Shown here in pieces: positions 1-8,996 of a stretch of DNA of 29,191 nucleotides. Each line of letters opens with the position of its first letter. The first letter of the stretch is position 1. The DNA is taken from assembly GCA_001247695.2 (NCBI GenBank), contig LGRX02035443.1, forward strand, positions 1 through 29,191, given 5' to 3'. This stretch comes from Cymbomonas tetramitiformis (lineage: Eukaryota > Chlorophyta > Pyramimonadophyceae > Pyramimonadales > Pyramimonadaceae). The notes beneath the pieces were generated by a model, which was not told the origin of the DNA, did not search any database, and saw nothing but the letters and a program-made list of their open reading frames with translations. The position numbers were made by a program, and so were the translations under genes.

Positions 1-190
1 CCCATTCATTTTGTTTTTTAGGTTATTCATGCATACATTCTTCGAAAAATTTAGCACCGGTTTGCCCGGCATTCATTTTGTTTTTTGGGTTATTGCTGCA
101 AACATTCTTCGAAAAATTTGGCACCGGTTTGCCCCATTCATTTTGTTTTTTGGGTTATTCATGCATACATTCTTCGAAAATGGGGTATTC
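1..190. repeat. 67-bp tandem repeat, about 3 copies
   Basis: Three successive copies of an AT-rich unit start near 3, 70 and 136. Each runs from CATTCATTTTGTTTTTT through ACATTCTTCGAAAA, and the first two end in GCACCGGTTTGCCC. The third copy breaks off after ATTCTTCGAAAA. Short open frames across it are by-products of the repeat. The array continues beyond the left edge of the window. Confidence 0.85.
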
Positions 191-270
191 ATGGTTGCAG
201 GCTTTTTTGGGGTCTAACGTCTAAGTCTTTTAGAGTCTGCGGAAAAGCTGGTTTTGACAATCAGATTGAT

Positions 271-535
271 ATTCAGATTTTTTACATCTGTCATTTTGCT
301 CTACGTTAGATTTCCATTTTTCAAATTTTGCTAGTTTTGCTCTACGCTAGATTTCAGATTTCCTTTTTTTGAATGCTTGATTTCAGAGTTTTTACATCTG
401 TCATTTTGCTCTACGTTAGATTTCCATTTTTCAAATTTTGCTAGTTTTGCTCTACGCTAGATTTCAGATTTCCTTTTTTTGAATGCTTGATTTCAGAGTT
501 TTTACATCTGTCATTTTGCTCTACGTTAGTTTTCA
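271..535. repeat. 110-bp tandem repeat, about 2.4 copies
   Basis: TTTACATCTGTCATTTTGCT starts at 281, 391 and 501, an exact 110-bp period. Each unit also holds two copies of a shorter motif, TTTGCTCTACGYTAGATTTC. No coding potential was seen. Confidence 0.88.
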
Positions 536-539
536 ATAA

Positions 540-850
540 GGGGCGTAACTAGTTGGGCCCGTTAACTAGTTAGACACAGTTACCACCAGTTATTGTTACT
601 AGCTAGTTAATCAATTTCATTTTTATTAACTAACTGACCCTAGCTAGTTAATCAATTCGCACTAACCGTTTGTAGCTAGTTAATCAATTCTATTAATCGA
701 ATCAACTACTTAGTGGTAGTGACGAGCTGACCCCCCCCCGCACAATTTATTAATTACCAGTTAATCACCCATGTTAATCACTCATGTTGTCGGTGTAAGT
801 TTTTTACTAACAACAAAACAATTACAAATAAATTCGTTTGGGAAACAGTT
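540..850. other. AT-rich stretch with TAGCTAGTTAATCAATT repeats
   Basis: No gene is visible. The motif TAGCTAGTTAATCAATT occurs three times between about 599 and 690, with related TTAACTAGTTAG and CCAGTTAATCAC variants around it. A run of nine C lies near 731-739. Confidence 0.5.
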
Positions 851-851
851 T

Positions 852-873
852 TGACAATCGTACACGATTGTCA
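852..873. promoter_or_regulatory. 22-bp palindrome, copy 1
   Basis: The half-site TGACAATCGTA is followed by its reverse complement with one central mismatch (C instead of T). It matches a second palindrome at 1038-1059. A perfect 22-bp dyad present twice within 200 bp is the shape of a dimer-bound protein site or transposon end. The function is unknown. Confidence 0.4.
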
Positions 874-1037
874 GACCTGTGTATCGCGTGTTCATTAATA
901 ATTTCTATATAGCCCGTATAGACCGGACTAGGAAAGAATGGGAAATGATCCTCCTAAAGGCCTCAAGCGATTTAAATATTGCCCAGGAGGGCATGGTCGG
1001 ATGCAAAAAATCACAGGGCTACTGCCTGACCCACGTG

Positions 1038-1059
1038 TGACAATCGTATACGATTGTCA
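1038..1059. promoter_or_regulatory. 22-bp perfect palindrome, copy 2
   Basis: TGACAATCGTA is followed directly by its exact reverse complement, giving a perfect 22-bp dyad with no loop. The start-to-start distance to copy 1 is 186 bp. CACGTG overlaps its left edge (about 1032-1037). Confidence 0.4.
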
Positions 1060-1170
1060 AGCTCGGTCGTTGGGTTCGTCTCTCTGACGCACGTTTGAAA
1101 CTCACATGCGACTGGGTTATACCCCCTGAGTCCCTGATTAGGGGGGGAAGAAGCAGTCGGTGTATATTCC

Positions 1171-1268
1171 TTAAGTATGAAGAAAAAATTTAAATTTCTT
1201 AAGTATGTGAAAACGCAGGCGTCGACGCGGACCGACGCGTTACACTCCTTAAGTATGGGCTTAAGTAT
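1171..1268. repeat. CTTAAGTATG motif cluster
   Basis: The 9-10 bp motif (C)TTAAGTATG occurs four times here, near 1171, 1198, 1240 and 1259. It recurs near 3401 inside the insertion in the minus-strand gene, and near 15412 and 15505 in a 94-bp tandem repeat. Its role is unknown. Confidence 0.5.
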
Positions 1269-1310
1269 GGGAGCCCTATTTTGCGAAATCTTAGAATGTT
1301 AAAAATGTTT

Positions 1311-1390
1311 GGTCCGGTCCGTCCGGTCCGTCCAAACTGGACGGACTGGACGGACTGGACGGACTGGACGGACTGGACGGACTGACTGGA
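1311..1390. repeat. 10-bp GGACGGACTG microsatellite
   Basis: About six copies of the decamer GGACGGACTG span 1338-1390. They are preceded by its inverted form (GGTCCGTCC) at 1311-1333, so the region can fold into a hairpin. Confidence 0.8.
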
Positions 1391-1461
1391 CCGATATGAA
1401 TCCCCATTACACCGACAACGCCACTTCCCGATTCTTTTCCCGCGTGATTATTTCGATTTGA

Positions 1462-2082
1462 TTTAAAAAATGGTATACGAGCCGCGGAAGATTTCGTCGT
1501 CGATACGCGAACAAACTGAACGCGTTCGACGTGACTCACAATTATCTGCGCGTAAAATTTTCGCTGCCATGTCCGATACGATGCGACAACGTGGCGTTGG
1601 AAACGTTCGAAGAGGAGAGCGTGCGTCTCGGATTCAATTGGAAAGTGGTGCGCGAACTTTGTTGGCGTTTACTCGGGTTTCCGCGCTTCGGTATACGTCA
1701 CCTCTTCGTGAAACTGTTGCGATAATTGCATACGGTACTGACCGCGCGCTGCGTGATGGACGACTTCGTCTGCGGGGCGTGTGCTCGAAGCGTACGCGAT
1801 ATCACGGGGTACGGCAAAAGAACCGCGCTCACCGGCGTGTTCTACGGTCCGGAGCTCTACAGCCACGCCTGTTACAATCCGCGTCATCCGCGCCACAACC
1901 CGCTACCCAAGACTTTGGACTCGGGTGGCGAGCGCGCCGTCTACGCGGTGTGGCTGGAATACGCCGACGTCGCGCGAGATGTCACGCGATACGTGAGACA
2001 CAGCGTTCGATGCGGCCGCTCGGAGAAACAATTCGCCTCCACGGGATCCAACACAAACGATGCGACTTGGACAGCGCGTTAA
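1462..2082 (+). pseudogene. GC-rich coding-like frame with one internal stop, unrecognised
   Basis: One frame stays open from 1462 to 2082 except for a single TAA at 1723-1725. Base composition jumps from AT-rich flanks to GC-rich with many CG dinucleotides, which suggests a foreign insert. No ATG precedes the stop in this frame; the first in-frame ATG is at 1756 and opens a 109-codon ORF. That part has a CxxC pair (FVCGACAR) followed by a His/Cys-rich segment (YSHACYNPRHPRH), which could bind zinc. A polyadenylation-like TAAATAAATA lies near 2142. Another frame from the ATG at 1470 is open for 209 codons but is extremely Arg-rich and looks like a shadow. I do not recognise the family. It could be a decayed gene of viral or host origin, or two separate ORFs. 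Confidence 0.4.
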
Positions 2083-2099
2083 AACAAGCTGAAGCGTAA

Positions 2100-2596
2100 T
2101 AGTATGAAGTATATACAGTGCTTATTACGTAGCCAGCCTTTAAATAAATACTCAAGCTTCAATATCTTGTTGTAGTTTGACAATATTTTCCAGATTCGAG
2201 ACTAGAGCCCTACCTACAACGACTATAAAACCTCAAGTTTGATAGATCGACTCTCAACGACTATTAAATATCTCTATGGCAGCTAATCGAAAGAAGAAAT
2301 GACGTCGATCAGAATCTAATGTGATATAAAAGTGACGAAAATGATTAATAATATAATCTCAATTGACCGTTGGGTTTTACGAGAAAGAACGATGCTTCAA
2401 TTAATAACACTATCCATTTTACAATTTAAAAATTCATGACACAATTCATGCAACTGACAGGATAACACTGCACAATTGTTAAAACAAAACATTTTCAAAT
2501 GTTTTTTTTTCCCTCAAAAATATACAGTTGAAATTTATAGCCATACATACTGTCAAGCTATAAGTGTCATTCTATACTGTCAAGCTAAGTCTAATT
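2100..2596. other. AT-rich intergenic stretch
   Basis: No gene, tandem repeat or strong hairpin was seen. It lies between the 3-prime ends of two convergent transcription units, the frame ending at 2082 (plus) and the gene ending at 2597 (minus). TACTGTCAAGCTA occurs twice near 2549-2587. Confidence 0.4.
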
Positions 2597-4027
2597 CTAT
2601 TTCATCTTAGCACCAGCCTTTTTAGTAGGCTTCTTCGCGCCAGTTGCGCCAGTAGTTGCGACAGTCGTTGCGCGAGCAGGTTCTTCAGGAAGTTCAGCGA
2701 CAGGAGGAGCGATCTCAATAGTGGCGACCTCACTGGCGACTTGTGCGATCTCAACAGCGACCTCAGTGGCGACCTCAGTGGCGACCTCAGTGGCGACCTC
2801 TGGTCAGTGGCGACCATCTCAGTGGCGACCTCGGTGGCGACCATCTCAGTGGCGACCTCAGTGGTGACCATCTCAGTGGCGACCTCAGTGGCGACCTCAG
2901 TGGCGACAGCGTTATTCGCAGGGAGGACTTCTCCAGCAGCAGGACCTGCCAGAAAGACGTCGCCGATCTCGCCAACAGGTGTGGTGACCATGGACAATTC
3001 CATGGTGACCACACCAGTGGGTGCCTCGCTTGCGCCAGCGCACGAAGCACCTTGCACAATCAAGCACACCAGCGAAACACATTTAGTCAATATACAACGA
3101 AATATTCAATTCAAAGCCACATTGAAGCCAACTGACAAATAGACAGTTAGAAATTCACCTGCGCCCTCAGCGAAAGGCAGGGCGCACTTGGCATTGCCCT
3201 TGCCCTTGCGCCTTTTTGGTGGTGGGGGAGGAGGGGTCACGTAATTTTCGTCCTCACGATCGCTCTCGATAGTGAGAACCTGGCCAGGGAAGATATCTTC
3301 CGTTGAGCTGGTACGGCCCCAAATAAAAAATTCTTTCGGCCCGTCTTCGGCCCGCCCGGTCCGAACTACAAAATGCCCGCCGCAGGCGCGAAAATTTTAA
3401 TCTTAAGTATGGGAAAATGCAAAAATCGCAAAATTTTCATCAAATTTTTAGAAATTTGCGCCAAATTGGTTCGGCCCCAAAGCAATTTCTCTTTCGGTCC
3501 CTCTTCGGCCCGGGCCTCATTTTGGCGACTCAGTTCGGCCCGGGGCCGGCCAATCGGGGTAAGATATCTTCCCTGAACCTGGCGATTGTTGAACCAGGTC
3601 GAAGGCAGCCCCCATTCTTTGGCAGGTCCTTGGTGACCTCCACAATGGCCTCCAAGGTCTGGACAGCGCCAGAGATGTCCGCGATGTTTCTGGACAGCTC
3701 ATACTGCGAAGCCAAGCTCAAGTTGTAAAAGGTCTCAGAGGACAGGTAGATGTCGTACAACTTGCCCACAACCACGTGCTCCAGTAAAGGAGATATATCT
3801 TGCAAGGTTGCCCCTGCCATGAGCTTCCAACCAGTGCACATGAGCAAGTTGCCAGGGGCATCCCTAAAAGTGACTGAGACAACTGGCTGCTTATCCTTGG
3901 TACGTGATAAGCTTTTTGTTTTGCTTTCGCATACAGCAAAAACCCGAAAGCGATAATTGGATAAGTCCTCATTGTTTTCAAACCTGCTTTTCAGGGTGCC
4001 AAACCATGTTTTGTCGAATTGAGACAT
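2597..4027 (-). CDS. Three-exon gene with proline/basic stretch and VATE repeats, unrecognised, frameshifted
   Basis: Exon 1 runs 4027 to about 3579, with its ATG at 4025-4027 (MSQFDKTWFG). Exon 2 is 3307-3159 and exon 3 is 3050-2597. Intron 2 (3051-3158, 108 bp, AG/GTGAAT to CAAG) keeps phase exactly. Intron 1 contains a probable mobile insertion. Exon 1 encodes a 149-residue soluble, mixed-composition region with no family I know. Exon 2 encodes six prolines followed by KRRKGKGN (residues about 175-188), a likely nuclear localisation signal. Exon 3 encodes an Ala/Val/Thr/Glu array with VATE and EMVATE units, and a Lys-rich tail (KKPTKKAGAKMK) ending at TAG 2597-2599. A net +2 indel near 2801-2810 shifts the frame within the array. 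Without it the VATE pattern continues into the tail; with it the product becomes an Arg/Ser/Leu repeat. The indel is either a recent mutation or an assembly error. A DNA- or chromatin-associated role would be a guess from the basic stretches. Confidence 0.6.
2755..2920. repeat. 12/15-bp minisatellite encoding VATE repeats
   Basis: The unit CAGTGGCGACCT, with a 15-bp variant containing ACCATCT, repeats about 12 times. Both lengths are multiples of three and keep the minus-strand frame. One irregular unit (CTCTGGTCAGTGG, near 2800-2812) breaks the register and causes the frameshift in the host gene. Confidence 0.85.
3290..3572. mobile_element. 259-bp insertion with 12-bp target duplication, introner-like
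   Basis: AAGATATCTTCC occurs at 3290-3301 and again at 3561-3572. Removing 3302-3560 plus one copy joins the minus-strand gene into one continuous reading frame, so the 259-bp segment looks like an insertion into an exon. It holds two copies of a roughly 46-bp motif (about 3309-3355 and 3466-3512) with TTCGGCCC-type boxes, and one CTTAAGTATG. On the gene strand, a donor in the exon (GCCAG/GTTCAG, 3579/3578) and an acceptor at the insertion edge (GTACCAG/CTCAAC, 3308/3307) would splice it out in frame, replacing Arg-Phe-Arg with Ser-Ser-Thr. That is how introner elements behave. There are no clear terminal inverted repeats. Splicing is inferred, not shown. Confidence 0.55.
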
Positions 4028-4089
4028 GTTGAAGTTGAAGTTGTTGTTAATGTATATTTTTGAATTCAGAAATGATAACAATAAGAGTC

Positions 4090-4560
4090 GTTGTCGAATT
4101 TATAGGTTGTCACATAGGGGGACTGTCACACATTTAGATGTACTATGATATAAAGATATCGATGTGTGTGGCCATAATTATCGCCAAATGTCGTCATCAA
4201 AGCATGCCAAGTGTCAAATGTGTTACATTTGTAGCGTATCAACAATTATTTGCTGTTTGTAGCAATTTGATGGTTGAAATTACTTTGAGCAAACTCTGAT
4301 TTCATCGGTTATTTATGTATCAATCGATGTGATTGGTCAAACAAATCTGTTGCATCTTTCAAATCAAAGATGAAACAAATCTGTTTCATCTTTCAAATCT
4401 CAAGCTGATTTCATAGTCATATGCTCAGTCCGCAATTGGTGAACAAACAAATCAAATCAAAATGTGTTGTATTATTCAAATATCAAGTTAGTTTGTGATT
4501 CATTGTTTGAATATCTGATCATACTTCATGATCTGATTGGTTGTAAATTTTGATATGAGA
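4090..4560. other. AT-rich upstream region of the minus-strand gene
   Basis: No ORF is supported. It probably holds the promoter of the gene starting at 4027. CAAATCTGTT(G/T)CATCTTTCAAATC is repeated directly near 4342 and 4376, with AAAGATGAAACAAATCTG between, so the two can form a hairpin. No clear TATA box was picked. Confidence 0.3.
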
Positions 4561-4609
4561 TTTGTCTTAGATATCGTGGTGGTCTATTATGGGCTGCCCA
4601 CGCTTTCCC

Positions 4610-4790
4610 CCGGGGAGGGGGGCAGCACATCACATCGCAATGTCTGGGGGCTCGTACCCCTGCTCGAAAACGGAGGGGGTCGTAACCTGCTCGAAAACGG
4701 AGTCTGGGGGGTCGTAACCCCCAGTGCACAAAACGATCTGGGGTTAGTACCCCCCAGTGCTCGAAAACAGAGTTTGGGGGGGTGAAAGAA
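4610..4790. repeat. About 40-bp G-rich repeat (GGGGTCGTAACCCCC / TGCTCGAAAACGGAG)
   Basis: Four degenerate units alternate a G/C-rich inverted motif (CTGGGGGGTCGTAACCCCC) with TGCTCGAAAACRGAG. The motifs lie between about 4645 and 4785. The G and C runs can pair within each unit. Confidence 0.65.
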
Positions 4791-4889
4791 CGAAAATGGT
4801 GCACGTTCATACGAATCAGCAATGTCGCTATTTGAAAAATTTCGCCTGCGGCGCATCGTCGGATCACTCGTAATACTAAAAGACCCCAC

Positions 4890-5165
4890 GGTACGCTGCG
4901 CGTGTCGTGGGACCCGCCTCGCGTGTCGTTGGGCCCCGCCGCGCATGTTGGGACCCGCTGGCGTGTTGGGACCCGCCGCGCGTGTCGTTGGGACCCGCCG
5001 CGCGTGTTGGCCCCCGCCGCGTGGTTGGGACCCGCCGCACTATTGGCCTCCGCTCGCGTGTTGGGACCCGCCGCGCGTGTTGGGACCCGCCATGGTGTTG
5101 GGATCCGCCGCGCGTGTTGGGACTTGTCGCCATGTTGGGACCCGCCGCGCGTATTGGCTCCGCCG
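4890..5165. repeat. 20-bp GC-rich minisatellite, about 13 copies
   Basis: The consensus unit is GGGACCCGCCGCGCGTGTTG, with variants in which GGGACC becomes GGCCTC or GGCCCC. The long frames found on both strands are caused by the repeat. A (G)9-10 run near 5164-5175 closes the array. Confidence 0.85.
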
Positions 5166-5320
5166 GGGGGGGGGGATAGGATCCGCCGACCCCCCAGACA
5201 AAATATCGAGGTCTAGGGGGAGGTCCAACCCCCCCAAGGCAAAATATACCCTAGGCATGCAATGGCATTCTTTGACCGGGGGACTCCGACCCCCTACCTC
5301 TCGTCGTTCCAATTATAGTT
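5166..5320. other. Low-complexity CCCCC / AAAATAT segment
   Basis: Two related half-units (ACCCCCCAGACAAAATATCG and ACCCCCCCAAGGCAAAATATAC) flank GGTCTAGGGGGAGGTCC. No gene is seen. Confidence 0.4.
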
Positions 5321-5339
5321 AGAGAGTGTTTTAAACCCA

Positions 5340-5709
5340 AAATTTCAACACATTTCAGTCCAGGGCCCACACCCCCAAACAAAAGTAATGTAAGCCTGGC
5401 CTTGTGGGGCTTTGCCATGGCCTGCAGCCCATACAGTCGACGTTCATGACAGTGTCATCAACCTTCATTCTCGAAGTTTTGCGGACTGCGTCTCAACTCT
5501 CATGTCTGTTGTGTCCTGGCAAACACATCCAAAAATTCAAAGAGGCTTTATATTTTAAATTTATTTATTTTGAATTGATATATAATAAGCGTGACAGCTT
5601 TCGATAGGAAGCTAGATTCGGAAATTCAACAAATTGAACTGCTTATGTTTATAGATTCGATGAATAGCAAAGTTTCCACCGTATTTTTAAAAAATACTAT
5701 GAAGCTTAT
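5340..5709. other. Intergenic stretch without recognised features
   Basis: It is AT-rich and has a short 67-codon frame from 5404 with no distinguishing features. I see no gene or tandem repeat before the element copy that starts at about 5710. Confidence 0.3.
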
Positions 5710-5754
5710 TTATATATTTATACTCAACAGTCGTGACACTGTACATTCACCAAT

Positions 5755-5890
5755 AGAAATTGTCCAATAATATTCATATTCCAAATATCTTCGGTTTGGA
5801 ATGCCACTTGACTTGTGACATGCTGACGTCATTTTCATTGCTTAAAATTTAGACCAATCAAACAAGCGTCTACAAAAGTGAAAACATAAA
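5755..5890 (+). promoter_or_regulatory. Promoter-like module, copy A
   Basis: It contains a consensus CRE (TGACGTCA, 5824-5831), a CCAAT box (5854-5858) and another CCAAT near 5763. All are kept in the second copy at 13855-14010. Conservation of these motifs in two otherwise diverging copies suggests an element-borne promoter, but this is inference. Confidence 0.35.
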
Positions 5891-6109
5891 GGCTTCACCT
5901 GTATATGTCGATTCGTAAGTTACATTCGGGGTTTTGGGTACTCCGGAACCGGAGTCTTCCTTCGGACTTCCTTCGGACTTCCTTCGGACTCCATGACACT
6001 TACAAACCCTAAGTCATAACATCTAAATTTAACCGATCCGAAGGCTCTGACCGATGACCCCCAGAGAAGGGTTTTGGGCAATTTGGTCGAAAAGCGTCAT
6101 GCACGATGC

Positions 6110-6215
6110 CAGCGTTACGCATGACATGACACGCATGACAGCGGGACATGCATGACACCGGGACACGCATGACACCGGGACACGCATGACAGCGGGACAC
6201 GCGTACAGCGTTACG
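6110..6215. repeat. CGCATGACAGCGGGACA short tandem repeat
   Basis: Five to six degenerate 17-18 bp units (GCATGACA followed by CCGGGACA or GCGGGACA) lie in the tail of element copy A. Related units are at 14085-14220 in copy B. Confidence 0.65.
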
Positions 6216-6307
6216 AATTTGCACAGCCTACGATTGTGACATTTAAAAGCGTTCGTTTTGTAATACCCGGTTTCGAGCGAAATTAAGCCTTACGATTTAT
6301 AGATTTA

Positions 6308-6550
6308 TGCGAGAAAGACAGATCCGCTGTCCGGCTAAGCTCACTGAGAATCAAACTGATCGATCACATAAACAGTGTCTGGCCGAGGCTTTATGCTCTC
6401 GGAAACCCAGACAGTGAAACAAGACTGTACTACTGTACTGTACTACTGTACAGTACAGTGCTAGGATGTCACGGACACGATACGGAAGCAGGGTCAGGCT
6501 AGGGGCTAGTCAGAGCCCATAATAACTAAGCCTAAACCCGAAGTCCAGCA
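6308..6550 (-). repeat. LTR (3-prime in element orientation)
   Basis: It starts TGCGAGAAAG and ends AAGTCCAGCA. It contains a palindromic CTGTACTACTGTACAGTACAG-like core near 6425-6462. Compared with the right LTR it differs at about eight positions, including a 2-bp indel near 6360. Confidence 0.93.
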
Positions 6551-6737
6551 CACCACCCGTGGGTGTGACCACCTAGCAAAGCAGGTACAGCATAATACAG
6601 CCACGAGATAATAAACAAACACCTAACATTCACTTCGGTGGAAACCGATCACTTCTAGCTGGGTGCCGGGGTCTTGACCCGGTCATCCCACTACTGGGCT
6701 AAAGCTAATCAAGCTGCCAGGATAATTGATAAGAAAC

Positions 6738-8996
6738 TCAGCCACTTTGAAGCTGGTCAGCAGAGCTGAGTTCAGCGGTTGAGATACAAGCACAGAAGAT
6801 CCCCGAAGCGAATTGCAAGCCGTCTGTCGTAGATTGAGCACCACCAGACCCAAGCAGGCAAGGTGGATCCGTAGCAGAAAGTAAAGTGACAGAAGAATGT
6901 AAGCCTTCCAACACCACCAAAGAATAAAAATAAGCAGAATCCCACGGCGGTGTGAGCATAGAAGAAGAAGACAGAAGAACTCCATCATCTGGCGGCCAAT
7001 CACGGATGCCTGCAGCACCAAGTGGTGGAATCGAAGCAGAGAAATCTCCAGCAAACCGACGGACGGTGGCTCCGGGCTCAACCAGGCCCCTGTCACCACC
7101 GCCCACGGTAACCAGAGATGCCGTAGCGCTGGCCAGCAAGGAGCAACAAAGCACAGAGGTCATTAATGCACATCGGAGAAAGCTCGGCGGAGTCCGCGGA
7201 CGGTACACCGGAGTCAGACTGCCACCGGCCGCTGGCAATGCTCCCCCGTCAGAGTCATGCTCAAGAGTGCCGAAGGAGCCAAAAGCCACTTGCTGCCCGC
7301 CGTCAGAGTCATTGTCAGAGCCTTGGTCATTGTCAGAGACTTCAGAGCCAATGTCAGAAGTCTCAATCCTCATGCCAGCAAACAGCGGAGCCGGTGCAGA
7401 GTCGCCGAGCTGGAGTGACGGGACAGAGCCAGTCAAGCCGAGAGAGCTAGGGATAACCACTGGCGGGTCATGAGCCGCAGGCACACCACCAGCCACGAGT
7501 GCAGAGGGATGCCGAACCGCAGGCGGTGGCGGAATCGAGCCCCGTGCACCCGAGTGGAATGTGGCCAGACCAAACTGAGCCATGCCGTCATCGTCAGCCG
7601 CCGCATCCTGAGCGGAAGCCGCCGCATCCTGAAAGTGCCGCAGAGATGTGGGCTCAGCCGTCACAAAAGAATGTGCCGACAGCTCGCACACCTCTGGGCG
7701 ACCCTCCATCGTGCAGAGCGACTCGAAGGCATGCTCATCCCCAGCGTCATAGAACCGCTGGAAACGAACAGCCAGGCAGTCAGTCTCATAGTCCTCAACC
7801 GCACCACAATAGTGGGCAGAGTGAGGACCGCCGTTGGGGCATTCAGCATGCCAGTGCTTCAAACCACTTTGTGCACACTCCGCATTTCTGCAGTGGGGCA
7901 CGAAGGCACCGCTCTTCTTGTCAAATGAGACAGGAGGAGCGGTGCCAAGTGGCTTAACACCAGCACGATGATGCTTAGCAGCAGAGCGGGTAAGGTGCTT
8001 GCCCGCAGGCGGTGCCCCTTCCCGCTTCTGCCGCTTTAGGTCACGAATGTCCTGCTGCATGCGCTCTAGCTGCTTCTGCAGACTGGACAACGCCGCAGCT
8101 AGGTCAGACGCGCCATCGCCGAATGACAGAGCAGAAACAGGGGCGCCAGAGACTTTCAGGCCGTGGCGGAACTGCTCCCGCACACGAGCCTGAATAGTCA
8201 GAAGAGACACGCCCTGCCGCTGGTCAGCCCGAGCCAAGGAATTAGCCAAGTCACGGTATAGAGCCGAATTGCCGAGAGCCTTGAGAAACTGCCGCTTCAC
8301 CGCGTCCTCCGGCAAGTTGTGGGAACGCTGAACGTCCCGCAACAGGCCATTGAACTCACGGATGCCACGGTCAGGATCTTCGCTGCTGGGGATGCGAACC
8401 GCCAGCAGCGACTCAAAAGAGTCAAAGGGCTCTGAGCGTTCCTGGAGCATGCGTACCACCTCTAGGGCAGCACGCTTGCCATCTCCAGGAACGTCAGACC
8501 CAGAGGCCTCAAGCCAGTCACGAGCAGGCGAGCCAGGGCGAGCCAGAAATGTCAGGGCCGAAAGCAGCAATTCATTCGCTTCATGCCTAGCCTCAACAGT
8601 CATGTTGGCCAAGTCAAACAGGGGAGCAAATGCCTGTGAGTGCAGCAGAAACTGCGCGCGAAGTTCGTGCATGATTTGTGAGAAAATGTCAACCGCATCT
8701 GTCTCGGTCCCAGCGAAGCGCGCAGACTTGTCTCCGAGAATTTTAGTGGCAACGATCTTAGCCACTCTCCTGTCGAAATTTTCCCGAGCCAACTGTTGAC
8801 ACTTCTCCAGAACTTCCCTCGCAGCTGCGGTGGTCGGAGCTGGCAGCTGCGGGGTGTGTGGTGTCGCAGAATGCTGCGCACCCACATCATCGAAAATTGT
8901 TTCTAATCTACGGACGCGAGACCGCGTCATTCTATTTGCTGTGGTAACCATGATAGAGAGACAATGGAAAGGTCGAGCTAAGCAGGGTGGTGGCAT
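6738..8996 (-). CDS. Retrotransposon Gag-like protein, 752 aa
   Basis: This is the structural protein of the LTR element, expected to bind element RNA and form particles. The first ATG is at 8996; a second at 8951 (MVTTANRM) may be the real start. Residues about 60-280 are mostly helical with the pattern NLPEDAVKRQFLKALGN and YRDLANSLARAD, as in LTR-element Gag cores. Residues 303-326 form a short charged coiled coil. A Cys/His cluster lies at 369-397 (C369, C374, H381, H383, C386, H392, H395, C397), an atypical zinc-knuckle region. The tail is unusual: an acidic Ser/Asp stretch (about 546-583), then a hydrophobic segment (609-630) and a Ser/Leu-rich end. No catalytic DSG/DTG protease motif was seen. 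The frame is intact, so the copy is young. The Gag assignment rests on the LTR context and these patterns. Confidence 0.8.
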   Translation of the reverse strand: MPPPCLARPFHCLSIMVTTANRMTRSRVRRLETIFDDVGAQHSATPHTPQLPAPTTAAAREVLEKCQQLARENFDRRVAKIVATKILGDKSARFAGTETDAVDIFSQIMHELRAQFLLHSQAFAPLFDLANMTVEARHEANELLLSALTFLARPGSPARDWLEASGSDVPGDGKRAALEVVRMLQERSEPFDSFESLLAVRIPSSEDPDRGIREFNGLLRDVQRSHNLPEDAVKRQFLKALGNSALYRDLANSLARADQRQGVSLLTIQARVREQFRHGLKVSGAPVSALSFGDGASDLAAALSSLQKQLERMQQDIRDLKRQKREGAPPAGKHLTRSAAKHHRAGVKPLGTAPPVSFDKKSGAFVPHCRNAECAQSGLKHWHAECPNGGPHSAHYCGAVEDYETDCLAVRFQRFYDAGDEHAFESLCTMEGRPEVCELSAHSFVTAEPTSLRHFQDAAASAQDAAADDDGMAQFGLATFHSGARGSIPPPPAVRHPSALVAGGVPAAHDPPVVIPSSLGLTGSVPSLQLGDSAPAPLFAGMRIETSDIGSEVSDNDQGSDNDSDGGQQVAFGSFGTLEHDSDGGALPAAGGSLTPVYRPRTPPSFLRCALMTSVLCCSLLASATASLVTVGGGDRGLVEPGATVRRFAGDFSASIPPLGAAGIRDWPPDDGVLLSSSSMLTPPWDSAYFYSLVVLEGLHSSVTLLSATDPPCLLGSGGAQSTTDGLQFASGIFCACISTAELSSADQLQSG

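Larger units (their letters stand above)
5710..6307 (+). mobile_element. Short copy (A) of a dispersed element with promoter-like head
   Basis: 5710-5890 and 6100-6285 match 13801-14010 and 14060-14295 closely. The short tail (6294-6307, continuing after the LTR element at 9636-9661) matches 15356-15395. About 1 kb present in the other copy (14296-15355) is absent here, so this is probably an internally deleted derivative. It also carries a local 11-bp CTTCCTTCGGA run near 5959-5990 and 18-bp CGCATGACAGCGGGACA repeats near 6118-6205. It encodes no protein I recognise. Confidence 0.6.

Noticed and set aside
2564..3142. 192-codon plus-strand ORF over the VATE minisatellite
   Set aside because: It is the antisense of the minus-strand exons, which have splice sites and a degenerate but conserved repeat pattern.
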